64,000 bases of DNA from Actinomadura sp. NBRC 104412 (GTDB lineage: Bacteria; Actinomycetota; Actinomycetes; Streptosporangiales; Streptosporangiaceae): positions 62,001 through 126,000 of the forward strand of contig NZ_BSTM01000002.1 of NCBI RefSeq assembly GCF_030269515.1. Direction: 5' to 3'. Of this stretch, positions 26,457 through 33,357 are shown piece after piece. Numbering within the stretch: the stretch's first letter is position 1; each line of letters starts with the position of its first letter. The notes under the pieces are model-generated. The model ran no database searches. It saw nothing but the letters and a program-made list of their open reading frames with translations, and was not told the origin of the DNA. The translations under genes and the position numbers were made by a program.

Positions 26457-27125
26457 TCAGGGGTCGCCGGACTCCGTGGCGGCCGTGTAGGCGCGCTTGG
26501 TGTGCTCGGTGTGCCGCCGGGACACCGCGGCGGCGCGGTCGGCGTCACCGGCCTCGATCGCGTCGATGATCTCGGCGTGCTCGTTCCACGACTCCAGGCC
26601 GCGCGCCTGCGCCACCTGGCGGTGGTACCAGCGGACCCGGCGGTCGACGAGCCCGATCAGCTCGGCGAGCACCAGGTTGCCCGAGATGGCGCGCACCTGC
26701 GCGTGGAACCGCCCGTTGGCGGCGACGATGCGCTCGGGGTCCTCGGCCTCGAGCGCATCGACGCCGTCCTGCCAGATGGCGCGCAGGGAGGCGACCTGCT
26801 CGGGGGTGGCCGCGGTGGCCGCCAGCCGCGCCGCCTCGCTCTCCAGCAGCGCGCGGACGTCGAGGAGCTGGGTCACCTCGGCATCGGTCGGGGTGTGCAC
26901 GAAGGCGCCCTGGCCGGGCCGCAGGTCGACCCAGCCCTCCGCCTGCAGCCGGTGGAACGCCTCGCGGATCGGCTGGCGGCTGACCCCCAGCCTGCGCGCC
27001 AGCTCGGCCTCGACCATGCGCTGGCCGGGCCGCAGCACGCCGTTCACGATCAGCTCCACCAGGGCGTCGTAGACGGTCTGCCGCAGGGGCACCGGCCTCT
27101 CGATCGGACGGATGACTTCGGTCAT
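26457..27125 (-). CDS. GntR-family (FCD-type) transcriptional regulator
   Basis: The 222-residue protein has the winged-helix domain (QTVYDALVELIVNGVLRPG, EAELARRLGVSRQPIREAF, EGWVDLRPGQGAFV) and a complete FCD domain with its usual His/Asp metal positions (RFHAQVRAISGN, WNEHAEIIDAIEAGD). These regulators respond to small carboxylates. An ATAC-N8-GTAT site lies 14-29 bases upstream of its start, matching one in front of the 2-oxoacid oxidoreductase operon, so it probably regulates itself and that operon. The start at ATG 27125 is supported by family length. Confidence 0.9.
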   Translation of the reverse strand: MTEVIRPIERPVPLRQTVYDALVELIVNGVLRPGQRMVEAELARRLGVSRQPIREAFHRLQAEGWVDLRPGQGAFVHTPTDAEVTQLLDVRALLESEAARLAATAATPEQVASLRAIWQDGVDALEAEDPERIVAANGRFHAQVRAISGNLVLAELIGLVDRRVRWYHRQVAQARGLESWNEHAEIIDAIEAGDADRAAAVSRRHTEHTKRAYTAATESGDP

Positions 27126-27138
27126 GATGGTTTTCAGT

Positions 27139-27154
27139 ATACGGGCGACGGTAT
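27139..27154. promoter_or_regulatory. ATAC-N8-GTAT operator between GntR gene and divergent gene
   Basis: The sequence ATAC-GGGCGACG-GTAT lies in the 51-base gap between the GntR start (27125, minus) and the next plus-strand gene. The same ATAC-N8-GTAT geometry is at 18084-18099. Position and similarity suggest GntR autoregulation. Confidence 0.55.
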
Positions 27155-27176
27155 GCGAAACGCGGAAGAGAGAGTC

Positions 27177-27776
27177 ATGTCACAGCTCCCCGCTCCTGGT
27201 CGTGGCCGCCATCGCACCCCCGGTGACCAGGCGTGCGTGATGGAACTCGTCTCCGTGCTCAACGGTGAGCCGTGGAGCGACCATCCGCGCTGCGTCGATC
27301 CCGTGCTCGCCGCGGTGGCCCGCACGGTCAACGACGTGGTCGCCGCCCCGGCGAGAGAACGGCTGGTCGCCCTGGCCCCCGACATGATCGGCACGGCGCG
27401 CGCCGGCGGGCCGGCGGCCGCGCGGCTGGTCGCCCGCTGCGCCGAGCAGGCGCTCAAGCGCCCCCCGCACGACCCGAGCCTGCGGTACGAGCTCGAATGG
27501 GACCTGCGCCACGCGCGCCGCAGGCTCGGGCCCTCCCGCGACCGGGACACGAAGAGCGGGAAGAGCGATGCGAGCGCCGGCCACGGCGGCCCGGCGCCGC
27601 CGCGCCCCCGCCGCTGGAGGGACCTGCTGGAGCGGCGCAAGGAGCGGCGGCGCGTCGACCAGGCGGCGGCCCAGGTCACCTTCGCGGTACGGGCCGCGGC
27701 GGCGCACAGCACCGACGAGGAGCTGCTCGGCCTGCTGAGGGACTGCATCGCCGACCTGCGTCCCGCCGCCCGGTGA
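27177..27776 (+). CDS. Hypothetical protein, helical with basic linker
   Basis: The 199-residue protein starts at ATG 27177 behind a GGAAGAGAG stretch; ATG 27153 is an alternative but overlaps the operator. It has two helical parts (about 20-105, with two Cys: HPRCVDPVLAAVARTVNDVV and AARLVARCAEQAL; and about 140-199, LLGLLRDCIADL) separated by a basic Ser/Gly/Pro linker. I do not recognise it. It is divergent from the GntR gene and shares its control region. Confidence 0.6.
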   Translation: MSQLPAPGRGRHRTPGDQACVMELVSVLNGEPWSDHPRCVDPVLAAVARTVNDVVAAPARERLVALAPDMIGTARAGGPAAARLVARCAEQALKRPPHDPSLRYELEWDLRHARRRLGPSRDRDTKSGKSDASAGHGGPAPPRPRRWRDLLERRKERRRVDQAAAQVTFAVRAAAAHSTDEELLGLLRDCIADLRPAAR

Positions 27777-27999
27777 CCCGGATCAGGCCCGGTGACCCGG
27801 ATCAGCGACACCCGGTGAGCGGGGGGAGGCGGACAGGGCGGCCAGTGTCACGACGATGCCGGCGAGAACCGGCGCTGACTTCCGCATGGTATCCGCTTTA
27901 CCAGCCGCCGCCCGGCGCGCCGAGACCGCGGGAGGACCTTGATCAGATCGTCATGTTCCGGGCACCGGCCCGGCCGCTCCGGTCCCGCATCTCCGGTCG

Positions 28000-28020
28000 G
28001 TTGTCCGCTGGGCGGACAAC
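28000..28020. promoter_or_regulatory. 21-base palindrome upstream of IclR gene, probable IclR operator
   Basis: Perfect arms GTTGTCCGC (28000-28008) and GCGGACAAC (28012-28020) flank TGG. It lies 42 bases upstream of the IclR start, a place consistent with autoregulation. Related GTCCG/CGGAC repeats are found at the divergent promoters at 33119-33142 and 33293-33308. Apart from this site, the 286-base stretch 27777-28062 shows no gene. Confidence 0.65.
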
Positions 28021-28062
28021 ACGGGTAAGGTGCAGGGGAACCCCACGTGAGGAGTGGAACCC

Positions 28063-28863
28063 ATGCCGCGGGAAGGCGCCGGACCCGACTTCATCGAGGC
28101 GCTGGCCCGTGGGCTGAAGGTCATCACCGCCTTCCAGCCGCACCGGCCGTCGATGACGCTGACCCAGGTCGCCACCGAGACCGGCCTGGCCAGGCCGACC
28201 GCGCGGCGGATCCTGCTCACGCTGGAGGAGCTCGGATACGTGCGCTCCTCCTCCGGCGGGTTCGAGCTGACCCCCCGCGTGCTGGAGCTCGGCGTGGCCT
28301 ACGTGTCCTCGAAGGGCCTGTGGGACGTCGCCCGCCCGCACATGGAACGGCTGGTCGCCAAGACCAACGAGTCCTGCTCCATCGCCCAGCTCGACGGGTC
28401 CGACATCGTGTACGTGGCCCGGGTCGCCGTGCCCAAGATCGTGGCGCTGCGGGTGCAGATCGGGACCCGCTTCCCCGCGCTCCAGACCTCGCTGGGCAAG
28501 GTGCAGCTCGCCGCGCTGCCGCCGGACGAGGTGGACCGGATCCTGGCCGAGCCGAGCCGTTCCGGCCTGGAGCCGCACGTCACGCCGACCAAGGAGGAAC
28601 GCGACGCCGAGCTGCGGGAGGTGCGGGCGCGCGGCTGGGCGCTCACCGACCAGCAGCTGGCGCGCGGCATCCGCTCGGTCGCCGCGCCGCTGCGGGACGG
28701 GTCCGGCCAGGTCATCGCGGGTATCAACGTCAACACCCACGCGGCGGAGACCCCCACGGAGAAGCTGGTGGAGGAGTACCTGCCGCTGCTGCTGCACACC
28801 GCCGGCGAGATCAGCGCCGACTTCGCGCGCCTGGAGACCGTCCCGCAGGTCACGGCGTCCTGA
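28063..28863 (+). CDS. IclR-family transcriptional regulator
   Basis: The 266-residue protein has the N-terminal winged helix (EALARGLKVITAF, LTQVATETGLARPTARRILL, LEELGYVRSSSGGFEL) and the IclR effector domain (ESCSIAQLDGSDIVYVARV, GTRFPALQTSLGKVQLAAL, RGIRSVAAPLRDGSGQVIAGINV). It resembles PcaR/PobR-type regulators of aromatic catabolism. The ATG at 28063 has GAGGAG 8 bases upstream; the GTG at 28054 is too close to that site. It converges with the dioxygenase operon, whose promoter has matching palindromes, so it is the likely regulator of that operon. Confidence 0.9.
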   Translation: MPREGAGPDFIEALARGLKVITAFQPHRPSMTLTQVATETGLARPTARRILLTLEELGYVRSSSGGFELTPRVLELGVAYVSSKGLWDVARPHMERLVAKTNESCSIAQLDGSDIVYVARVAVPKIVALRVQIGTRFPALQTSLGKVQLAALPPDEVDRILAEPSRSGLEPHVTPTKEERDAELREVRARGWALTDQQLARGIRSVAAPLRDGSGQVIAGINVNTHAAETPTEKLVEEYLPLLLHTAGEISADFARLETVPQVTAS

Positions 28864-28877
28864 CCGGCCCCCCACGG

Positions 28878-28907
28878 GGCTCAGGGAGGCTCAGGGCGGC
28901 TCAGGGG
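28878..28907. repeat. Three tandem 10-base repeats between convergent genes
   Basis: GGCTCAGGG occurs three times with a 10-base period (starts 28878, 28888 and 28898), and covers the stop codon of the quinone oxidoreductase gene. No function is evident. Confidence 0.75.
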
Positions 28908-29857
28908 CGCAGGACGATCCGGCCCTCGGTGTCGCCCTTGCGCTGCCGCTCCCACGCCTCCGCGGCCTCCTCCAGCGGGACGGTCTCGTGCGCCACCGAC
29001 AGCGTTCCCGCCGCGGCGCGCTCGGCGATCTGGGCTATGGCCATGGCGCGCTGCTCGCGGGACAGCTCGTTGTTGGTGTAGCCGAGGATCCGCAACGACT
29101 TGCTCCGCAGCGTCCCCGAGTCGATCGGGGACGTCTCGCCCGCCGAGCCGCCGAGGTTCACCAGCCTCCCGTACGGGCGCAGCGCCCTGGCCGCCGCCGC
29201 GGCGGGGACGCCGAACAGCGGGTCCAGGACCAGGTCGACCGGGCCGTCCGCCGCGTCGGTGAACCGGGCCGCCAGCTCGGCGACGTCGTCGGTGTCGAGC
29301 GGGACGACGGCGTCGGCACCCGCCCGCTCCGCGCGTTCCCGCCCCGTCGCCGAGCGCGCGGCCGCGACCACGCGCCGCGCCCCCAGCGTCCGGGCGAGCT
29401 GGACGGCGGCCTGCCCGACGCCGCCGCCCGCGCCGAGCACCACCACCCGTTCCCCGGCGGCGAACTCGCCGCGCCAGGTCAGCGCCATGTACGCGGCGAC
29501 CGCCGACAGCCCGAGCGCGGCGACGGCGACGGGGTCGGCCCCTTCGGGCAGCTCGACCAGGTCCTCTTCGGGCACCGCGACGACCTCGGCCATGCTGCCG
29601 TCACCCGCTGCCATCCCAGCGCTGGTCGGGAACCAGACGAGCCGCCCGCCGCGCGTCCCGACGCCCTGGACGCCCGGCACGTACGGGGTCGCCGGACGGC
29701 CGAAGTACGACTGCCCGGTCGCGCACAGCAGGTCGAGCGGTGTGATGGGCGCGGCGAGCACCTCGACCAGCGCCGCGCCCGTGCCCGGCACGGGCGCTTC
29801 GCGGTCGGCGGCCACCCGTGGCGGCAGCCCGCATGCGTGGATCTCGGCGGCCCGCAT
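28901..29857 (-). CDS. Quinone oxidoreductase-like medium-chain dehydrogenase
   Basis: The 318-residue protein has an N-terminal GroES-like domain (APITPLDLLCATGQSYFG, TPYVPGVQGVGT) and a Rossmann domain (VVVLGAGGGVGQAAVQLART), with no structural-zinc cysteine cluster. It is the last of five genes of the dioxygenase operon, three bases after the alpha-subunit gene. It may reduce an unsaturated or quinone intermediate of the pathway (inference from position). Confidence 0.85.
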   Translation of the reverse strand: MRAAEIHACGLPPRVAADREAPVPGTGAALVEVLAAPITPLDLLCATGQSYFGRPATPYVPGVQGVGTRGGRLVWFPTSAGMAAGDGSMAEVVAVPEEDLVELPEGADPVAVAALGLSAVAAYMALTWRGEFAAGERVVVLGAGGGVGQAAVQLARTLGARRVVAAARSATGRERAERAGADAVVPLDTDDVAELAARFTDAADGPVDLVLDPLFGVPAAAAARALRPYGRLVNLGGSAGETSPIDSGTLRSKSLRILGYTNNELSREQRAMAIAQIAERAAAGTLSVAHETVPLEEAAEAWERQRKGDTEGRIVLRP

Positions 29858-29860
29858 GGC

Positions 29861-30223
29861 TCAGGTGGCGATGTCGGGGTAGGGCGGCTTCCGGTCGGAC
29901 AGCCGCCGGGCGTACTCGAGCTGGAACCCCAGCGGCTCGTCGTAGTCCCGCTCGAACATGGCGATGAACAGCGTGAGCGTCAGGAACGGGTGCGCGCCCA
30001 GGTCGAACAGCGCGGGGTAGTCGTGGGAGGCGAGCGCGGCCCGCTCCTCCTCCTCGAAGGCCAGCCACGTGCTGCACTCGCCGCCATGGCAGTTGAGGAT
30101 GCGGTTGGCGTACTCCGACTCCCACCATTCGACGGTGCCGCGCGGGTCCTCCCGGTACCGCTCGACCAGGTCGGGGTCGCGGTCGACGGTGTACAGGAAC
30201 TTGTTCAGCAGGTACTTGCTCAC
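29861..30223 (-). CDS. Extradiol dioxygenase alpha (LigA-like) subunit
   Basis: The 120-residue protein matches the small subunit of protocatechuate 4,5-dioxygenase (LigA domain): all-helical, with SKYLLNKFLYTVDRDPDLVE, YANRILNCHGGECSTWLA and a C-terminal EYARRLSDRKPPYPDIAT. In this family it caps the active site of the beta subunit. The GTG at 30223 has GGAGG 6 bases upstream and overlaps the beta gene's stop by four bases (GTGA), so both subunits are coupled. Not to be confused with DNA ligase LigA. Confidence 0.83.
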   Translation of the reverse strand: MSKYLLNKFLYTVDRDPDLVERYREDPRGTVEWWESEYANRILNCHGGECSTWLAFEEEERAALASHDYPALFDLGAHPFLTLTLFIAMFERDYDEPLGFQLEYARRLSDRKPPYPDIAT

Positions 30224-31083
30224 CGTCCACCTCCGCTGGGGTACCAGGTGAAGTATGCCTCCATGGTGTGGAACAGGTCGTAGGTGTCGACGTAGTCCGC
30301 CTTCCGGCCGTCGCCCGCCACGCCCATCATCAGCATGAAGTCCATGAAGCCGTGGGTGGCGTTGCCCGGCGCGTGGAGGCTGTCGAGCGTCACCTCCGAC
30401 AGGCAGCCCTCGATGTCCCCCGTGGAGATCCATTCCACGGCGCGGCGGTCGAACTCGGGGTCGGGGCCGTGCGGGCCGAACTGCCGGGGGCCGCCCAGCT
30501 CCAGCGACAGATGCCCGGTGCCGATGATCGCGACCCGCTTGTCGGACGGCCAGGACTCCACGAGCCGCCGGATCGTCCGGCCGAGCTGCACGAACCGCTC
30601 GGGCCGCGGCAGCGGCGGGGCGAAGATGTTGGTGTAGACCGGCACGATCGGCAGGTCGTTCTGCGGGCGCAGCGTGATGATCGGGCACGTGATCGAGTGA
30701 TCGATCCGCAGCTCGTTGGAGAAGGCGAGGTCGAACCCGGCGTCCAGGCCCTCGCGCAGGATGTAGGCCGACAGGTCCTCCTGGCCCTTGCAGACCAGGC
30801 GCGGCAGCCCGAACTCGCGTTCCTCGTTGTACCAGTTGGCGTCGTACATCGGCGCCTTGCCGATCAGGAACTGCGGCATGTTGTCCAGCCAGAGCTGGTG
30901 GAAGTGGTCGGAGCCGACCATCACCAGCACGTCCGGGTTCGCCCTGGTCAGAGTCTCCCGGAACGCCTCGACCTTGCGGACCCACTCGTCGGCGAACGGC
31001 GGCCGGTCCTCCCCGGTCGAGGTGCTGGCGCGGTAGTAGAACGGATGGTGCGTTGAAGCGATCACCGCGACGACTTGGGCCAT
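30220..31083 (-). CDS. Extradiol dioxygenase beta (LigB-like) subunit
   Basis: The 287-residue protein is a class III extradiol dioxygenase of the LigB fold, which opens catechol-type rings with O2 and Fe(II). The first metal His is in ASTHHPF (His12), the second in GSDHFHQ (His60 or 62), and the catalytic His in IIGTGHLSLEL (His191). The helix where LigB-type enzymes supply the third metal ligand, a Glu, reads GNATHGFMDFMLMMG, with no Glu. This may mean a different ligand or substrate. The ring substrate is unknown; no hydroxylase making it is in the window. Confidence 0.85.
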   Translation of the reverse strand: MAQVVAVIASTHHPFYYRASTSTGEDRPPFADEWVRKVEAFRETLTRANPDVLVMVGSDHFHQLWLDNMPQFLIGKAPMYDANWYNEEREFGLPRLVCKGQEDLSAYILREGLDAGFDLAFSNELRIDHSITCPIITLRPQNDLPIVPVYTNIFAPPLPRPERFVQLGRTIRRLVESWPSDKRVAIIGTGHLSLELGGPRQFGPHGPDPEFDRRAVEWISTGDIEGCLSEVTLDSLHAPGNATHGFMDFMLMMGVAGDGRKADYVDTYDLFHTMEAYFTWYPSGGGR

Positions 31084-31113
31084 CGGGCTCCCTGCCTTTC
31101 GGGGTGGGCGGGC

Positions 31114-31929
31114 TCAGTGGGGGGCGTCCGTGCCGTTCGCCGGGTACGGCTCGGGCGGCACGGACCGGTTGTTGAGATCGACGGACAGGAAGATGTCGTT
31201 GCCGACCGGGCGGCGCAGCTCCTCGGCGAGCTGCCCGATCAGCCCGGCGGCGCGGGCCAGCAGCGCGAACCCGCGCAGCAGCTCCAGCGGCAGGCCCAGG
31301 TCGGCCAGCGCGGCGCCGCAGACCCCCGCGCCGTTCAGCGGCAGCGTCCTGCCGAGCGCCCGGGGGTGGACGCGGCCGATCGCGGCGAACAGCGACAGGT
31401 GCGGCCCGAACAGCCCTTCCTCGGTGGCGATCTTCATCAGCCTGGGCGTGCGCGGGTCGCCGTCCTTGTGGACGTGGTGGCCGAGCCCGGGGACGAACCG
31501 GCCCTCCTCGCGGACCCGCCGGACGACCCGCAGCGCGACCGCGTCCCAGCCGGCGTCGTCCTCAGGCATCAGGCCGTCCAGGGACTCCAGCACGTCGTGC
31601 AGGAAGCGGCCGGTGTCCTCGGTGACGCCGAGGAACCTGGATCCGCCGCCGAGCAGTCCCGCGGCCAGTGCTCCCTGCACCGAGTCGGGCGCCGACAGGT
31701 AGGTCAGCCGGGTGACGATCGCGGTCGGGGTGAAGCCGTGGTCGGCGAGCGCCGCCAGCACCGCCTCGAACACCCGCGTCTCGCCCCGGCTCGGCCTGCG
31801 CTGCGCGGCCAGCCAGAACGCCAGCTCGCCGAACCCGACCTCGCCCATGACATCCTCGGCCAGGTCGTGGCCCAGCAGCGTGATCTTCTCCCGGGTGGAC
31901 GCGCCCAGCGCGGTGGGGTACTCAGTCAC
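31114..31929 (-). CDS. Citryl-CoA-lyase-like protein of the citrate synthase superfamily
   Basis: The 271-residue protein matches the C-terminal half of citrate synthases and the short citryl-CoA lyases. FVPGLGHHVHKDGDPRTPRL corresponds to the citrate synthase region with the oxaloacetate-binding His. The other two catalytic positions differ: where citrate synthases have a His-Gly-Gly-Ala stretch this has SVQGALAAGLLGGGSRF, and where they have the catalytic Asp this has PLNGAGVCGAALADLG. GTG 31929 is chosen because GAGGAAGG lies upstream; it overlaps the CoA-transferase stop by eight bases. It probably acts on a CoA ester made by that transferase. Confidence 0.8.
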   Translation of the reverse strand: MTEYPTALGASTREKITLLGHDLAEDVMGEVGFGELAFWLAAQRRPSRGETRVFEAVLAALADHGFTPTAIVTRLTYLSAPDSVQGALAAGLLGGGSRFLGVTEDTGRFLHDVLESLDGLMPEDDAGWDAVALRVVRRVREEGRFVPGLGHHVHKDGDPRTPRLMKIATEEGLFGPHLSLFAAIGRVHPRALGRTLPLNGAGVCGAALADLGLPLELLRGFALLARAAGLIGQLAEELRRPVGNDIFLSVDLNNRSVPPEPYPANGTDAPH

Positions 31930-33103
31930 GGTCGCCTTCCTCGGCCGGCTTCGACAGCCATTCACGCAGTTCCGCCCCATGCTCGTCCAGTTCCGGCGGC
32001 GGCAGGGAGTAACGCGCGGGTGTCGCGGAGAAACGGATCGGATGGCGGGTTGTGGGCACGGCGCGCTCGCCCTCGCCGACCTCGACGACCGGGTCGAGGC
32101 CGAAGCGCTCGGCCATCGCGAACCCGCCGTCGATGGTGTTGATCGGGCCGCACGGCACGCCCGCCTCGACCAGCAGGTCGAACCACTCCACCGCGCCGCG
32201 GGTGCGCAGCCGCTCGACCAGGATCGGGTACAGCTCGTCCCGGTTGGCCGTCCGGTCGGCGTTGCGCGCGAACCGCGGGTCGTCGGGGACGTCCGGGATG
32301 CCGAGCACCTCGCAGAGCCGCCGGAACTGGCCGTCGTTGGCGGCGGTGACGATCAGGTCGTTGTCGGCGGTGGGCAGCGGCTCGTACGGGAACACGCTGG
32401 GGTGCGCGTTGCCCATCCGGTACGGGACGGTGCCGCCCGCGACATAGGCGGAGCTGTGGTTGACCAGCCCGGTCAGCGCGGAGGACAGCAGGTTCACCTC
32501 GACCAGCTGCCCCTCGCCGGTCGCGTCGCGGTGGCGCAGCGCCGCCAGGATCCCGATCACCGCGTGGTTGCCCGCCATCACGTCGAACACCGAGATCCCG
32601 GCCCGGTACGGCGGCCCGTCCGGGTCGCCGGTCAGGCTCATCAGCCCGGAGATGGCCTGCACCATCAGGTCGTAGCCGGGCACGTCGCGCCCGGGGCCCG
32701 AACCGAACCCGGTGATCGAGCTGTAGACGATTCCCGGGTTGGCGGAGCGCACGGTCTCGTAGTCGAGACCGTACTTGGCCAGCCCGCCCGGCTTGAAGTT
32801 CTCGATCAGCACGTCGGCGCGGCGGGCCAGCTCGCGCGCCACCGCGGCGTCCTCCTCCCGGCGCAGGTCCAGCGCGATCGACCGCTTGCCGCGGTTGATG
32901 CCCAGGTAGTACGTGGACACCTCGCCGCGTACCGGCGGCATCCAGGTGCGGGTGTCGTCGCCCTTGGGGCCCTCGACCTTCACCACGTCGGCGCCCATGT
33001 CGGCCAGCAGCATCGTGGCGTACGGCCCGGCCAGGATCCTGGAGAAGTCCGCCACCAGCACGCCTGACAGCGGCCCCCCGCCGCGGGGCCCGTCGTCCGT
33101 CAT
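31922..33103 (-). CDS. CaiB/BaiF family (class III) CoA-transferase
   Basis: The 393-residue protein is a family III CoA-transferase: GVLVADFSRILAGPYATMLLADMGADVVKVE at the N-terminus (read in part), the catalytic Asp in GYDLMVQAISGLM, and INRGKRSIALDL. These enzymes move CoA between carboxylic acids through an aspartyl-CoA anhydride. It is the promoter-proximal gene of the operon, and should activate an acid for the lyase-like protein encoded next. Divergent from the amidohydrolase gene, with shared operators between. Confidence 0.92.
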   Translation of the reverse strand: MTDDGPRGGGPLSGVLVADFSRILAGPYATMLLADMGADVVKVEGPKGDDTRTWMPPVRGEVSTYYLGINRGKRSIALDLRREEDAAVARELARRADVLIENFKPGGLAKYGLDYETVRSANPGIVYSSITGFGSGPGRDVPGYDLMVQAISGLMSLTGDPDGPPYRAGISVFDVMAGNHAVIGILAALRHRDATGEGQLVEVNLLSSALTGLVNHSSAYVAGGTVPYRMGNAHPSVFPYEPLPTADNDLIVTAANDGQFRRLCEVLGIPDVPDDPRFARNADRTANRDELYPILVERLRTRGAVEWFDLLVEAGVPCGPINTIDGGFAMAERFGLDPVVEVGEGERAVPTTRHPIRFSATPARYSLPPPELDEHGAELREWLSKPAEEGDRD

Positions 33104-33118
33104 CCGGCTCCCTCACTC

Positions 33119-33180
33119 GTCCGTTGCACGGACAATCGTCCGTAATCAGATTGTGGCACGTCAGCGGCCCGCGACGTCAA
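33119..33180 (-). promoter_or_regulatory. Promoter and IclR-like operator of the CoA-transferase/dioxygenase operon
   Basis: On the minus strand TTGACG (33175-33180) and CACAAT (33050-type -10, at 33150-33155) are spaced by 19 bases. Just downstream lie GTCCG-N5-CGGAC (33119-33133) and CGGAC-N4-GTCCG (33129-33142), covering the expected transcription start. These share the GTCCG/CGGAC half-sites of the palindrome before the IclR gene, so repression by that regulator is likely. Confidence 0.5.
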
Positions 33181-33238
33181 CCCGATCATGACGTGCGGCC
33201 CGGCGGTATCCGCGTCCATTCCGGCCCGTCCGGGACGG

Positions 33239-33308
33239 TTGACAGTTCAGCTACCGATCGCGAGAGTGACGTTTAACCTGTTCGACCGTGTAGCGGACAG
33301 TGGTCCGC
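33239..33308 (+). promoter_or_regulatory. Promoter and IclR-like operator of the amidohydrolase gene
   Basis: TTGACA (33239-33244) and GAGAGT (33262-33267) are spaced by 17 bases, a good sigma-70 type promoter. About 20 bases past the expected start lies the inverted repeat GCGGAC-N4-GTCCGC (33293-33308), similar to the IclR-gene palindrome. A repressor here would block transcription. Confidence 0.5.
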
Positions 33309-33357
33309 CCCTGCTCCCGGCGGTCACATCTCGAGGATCTGACGAGGAGGGTCCACG

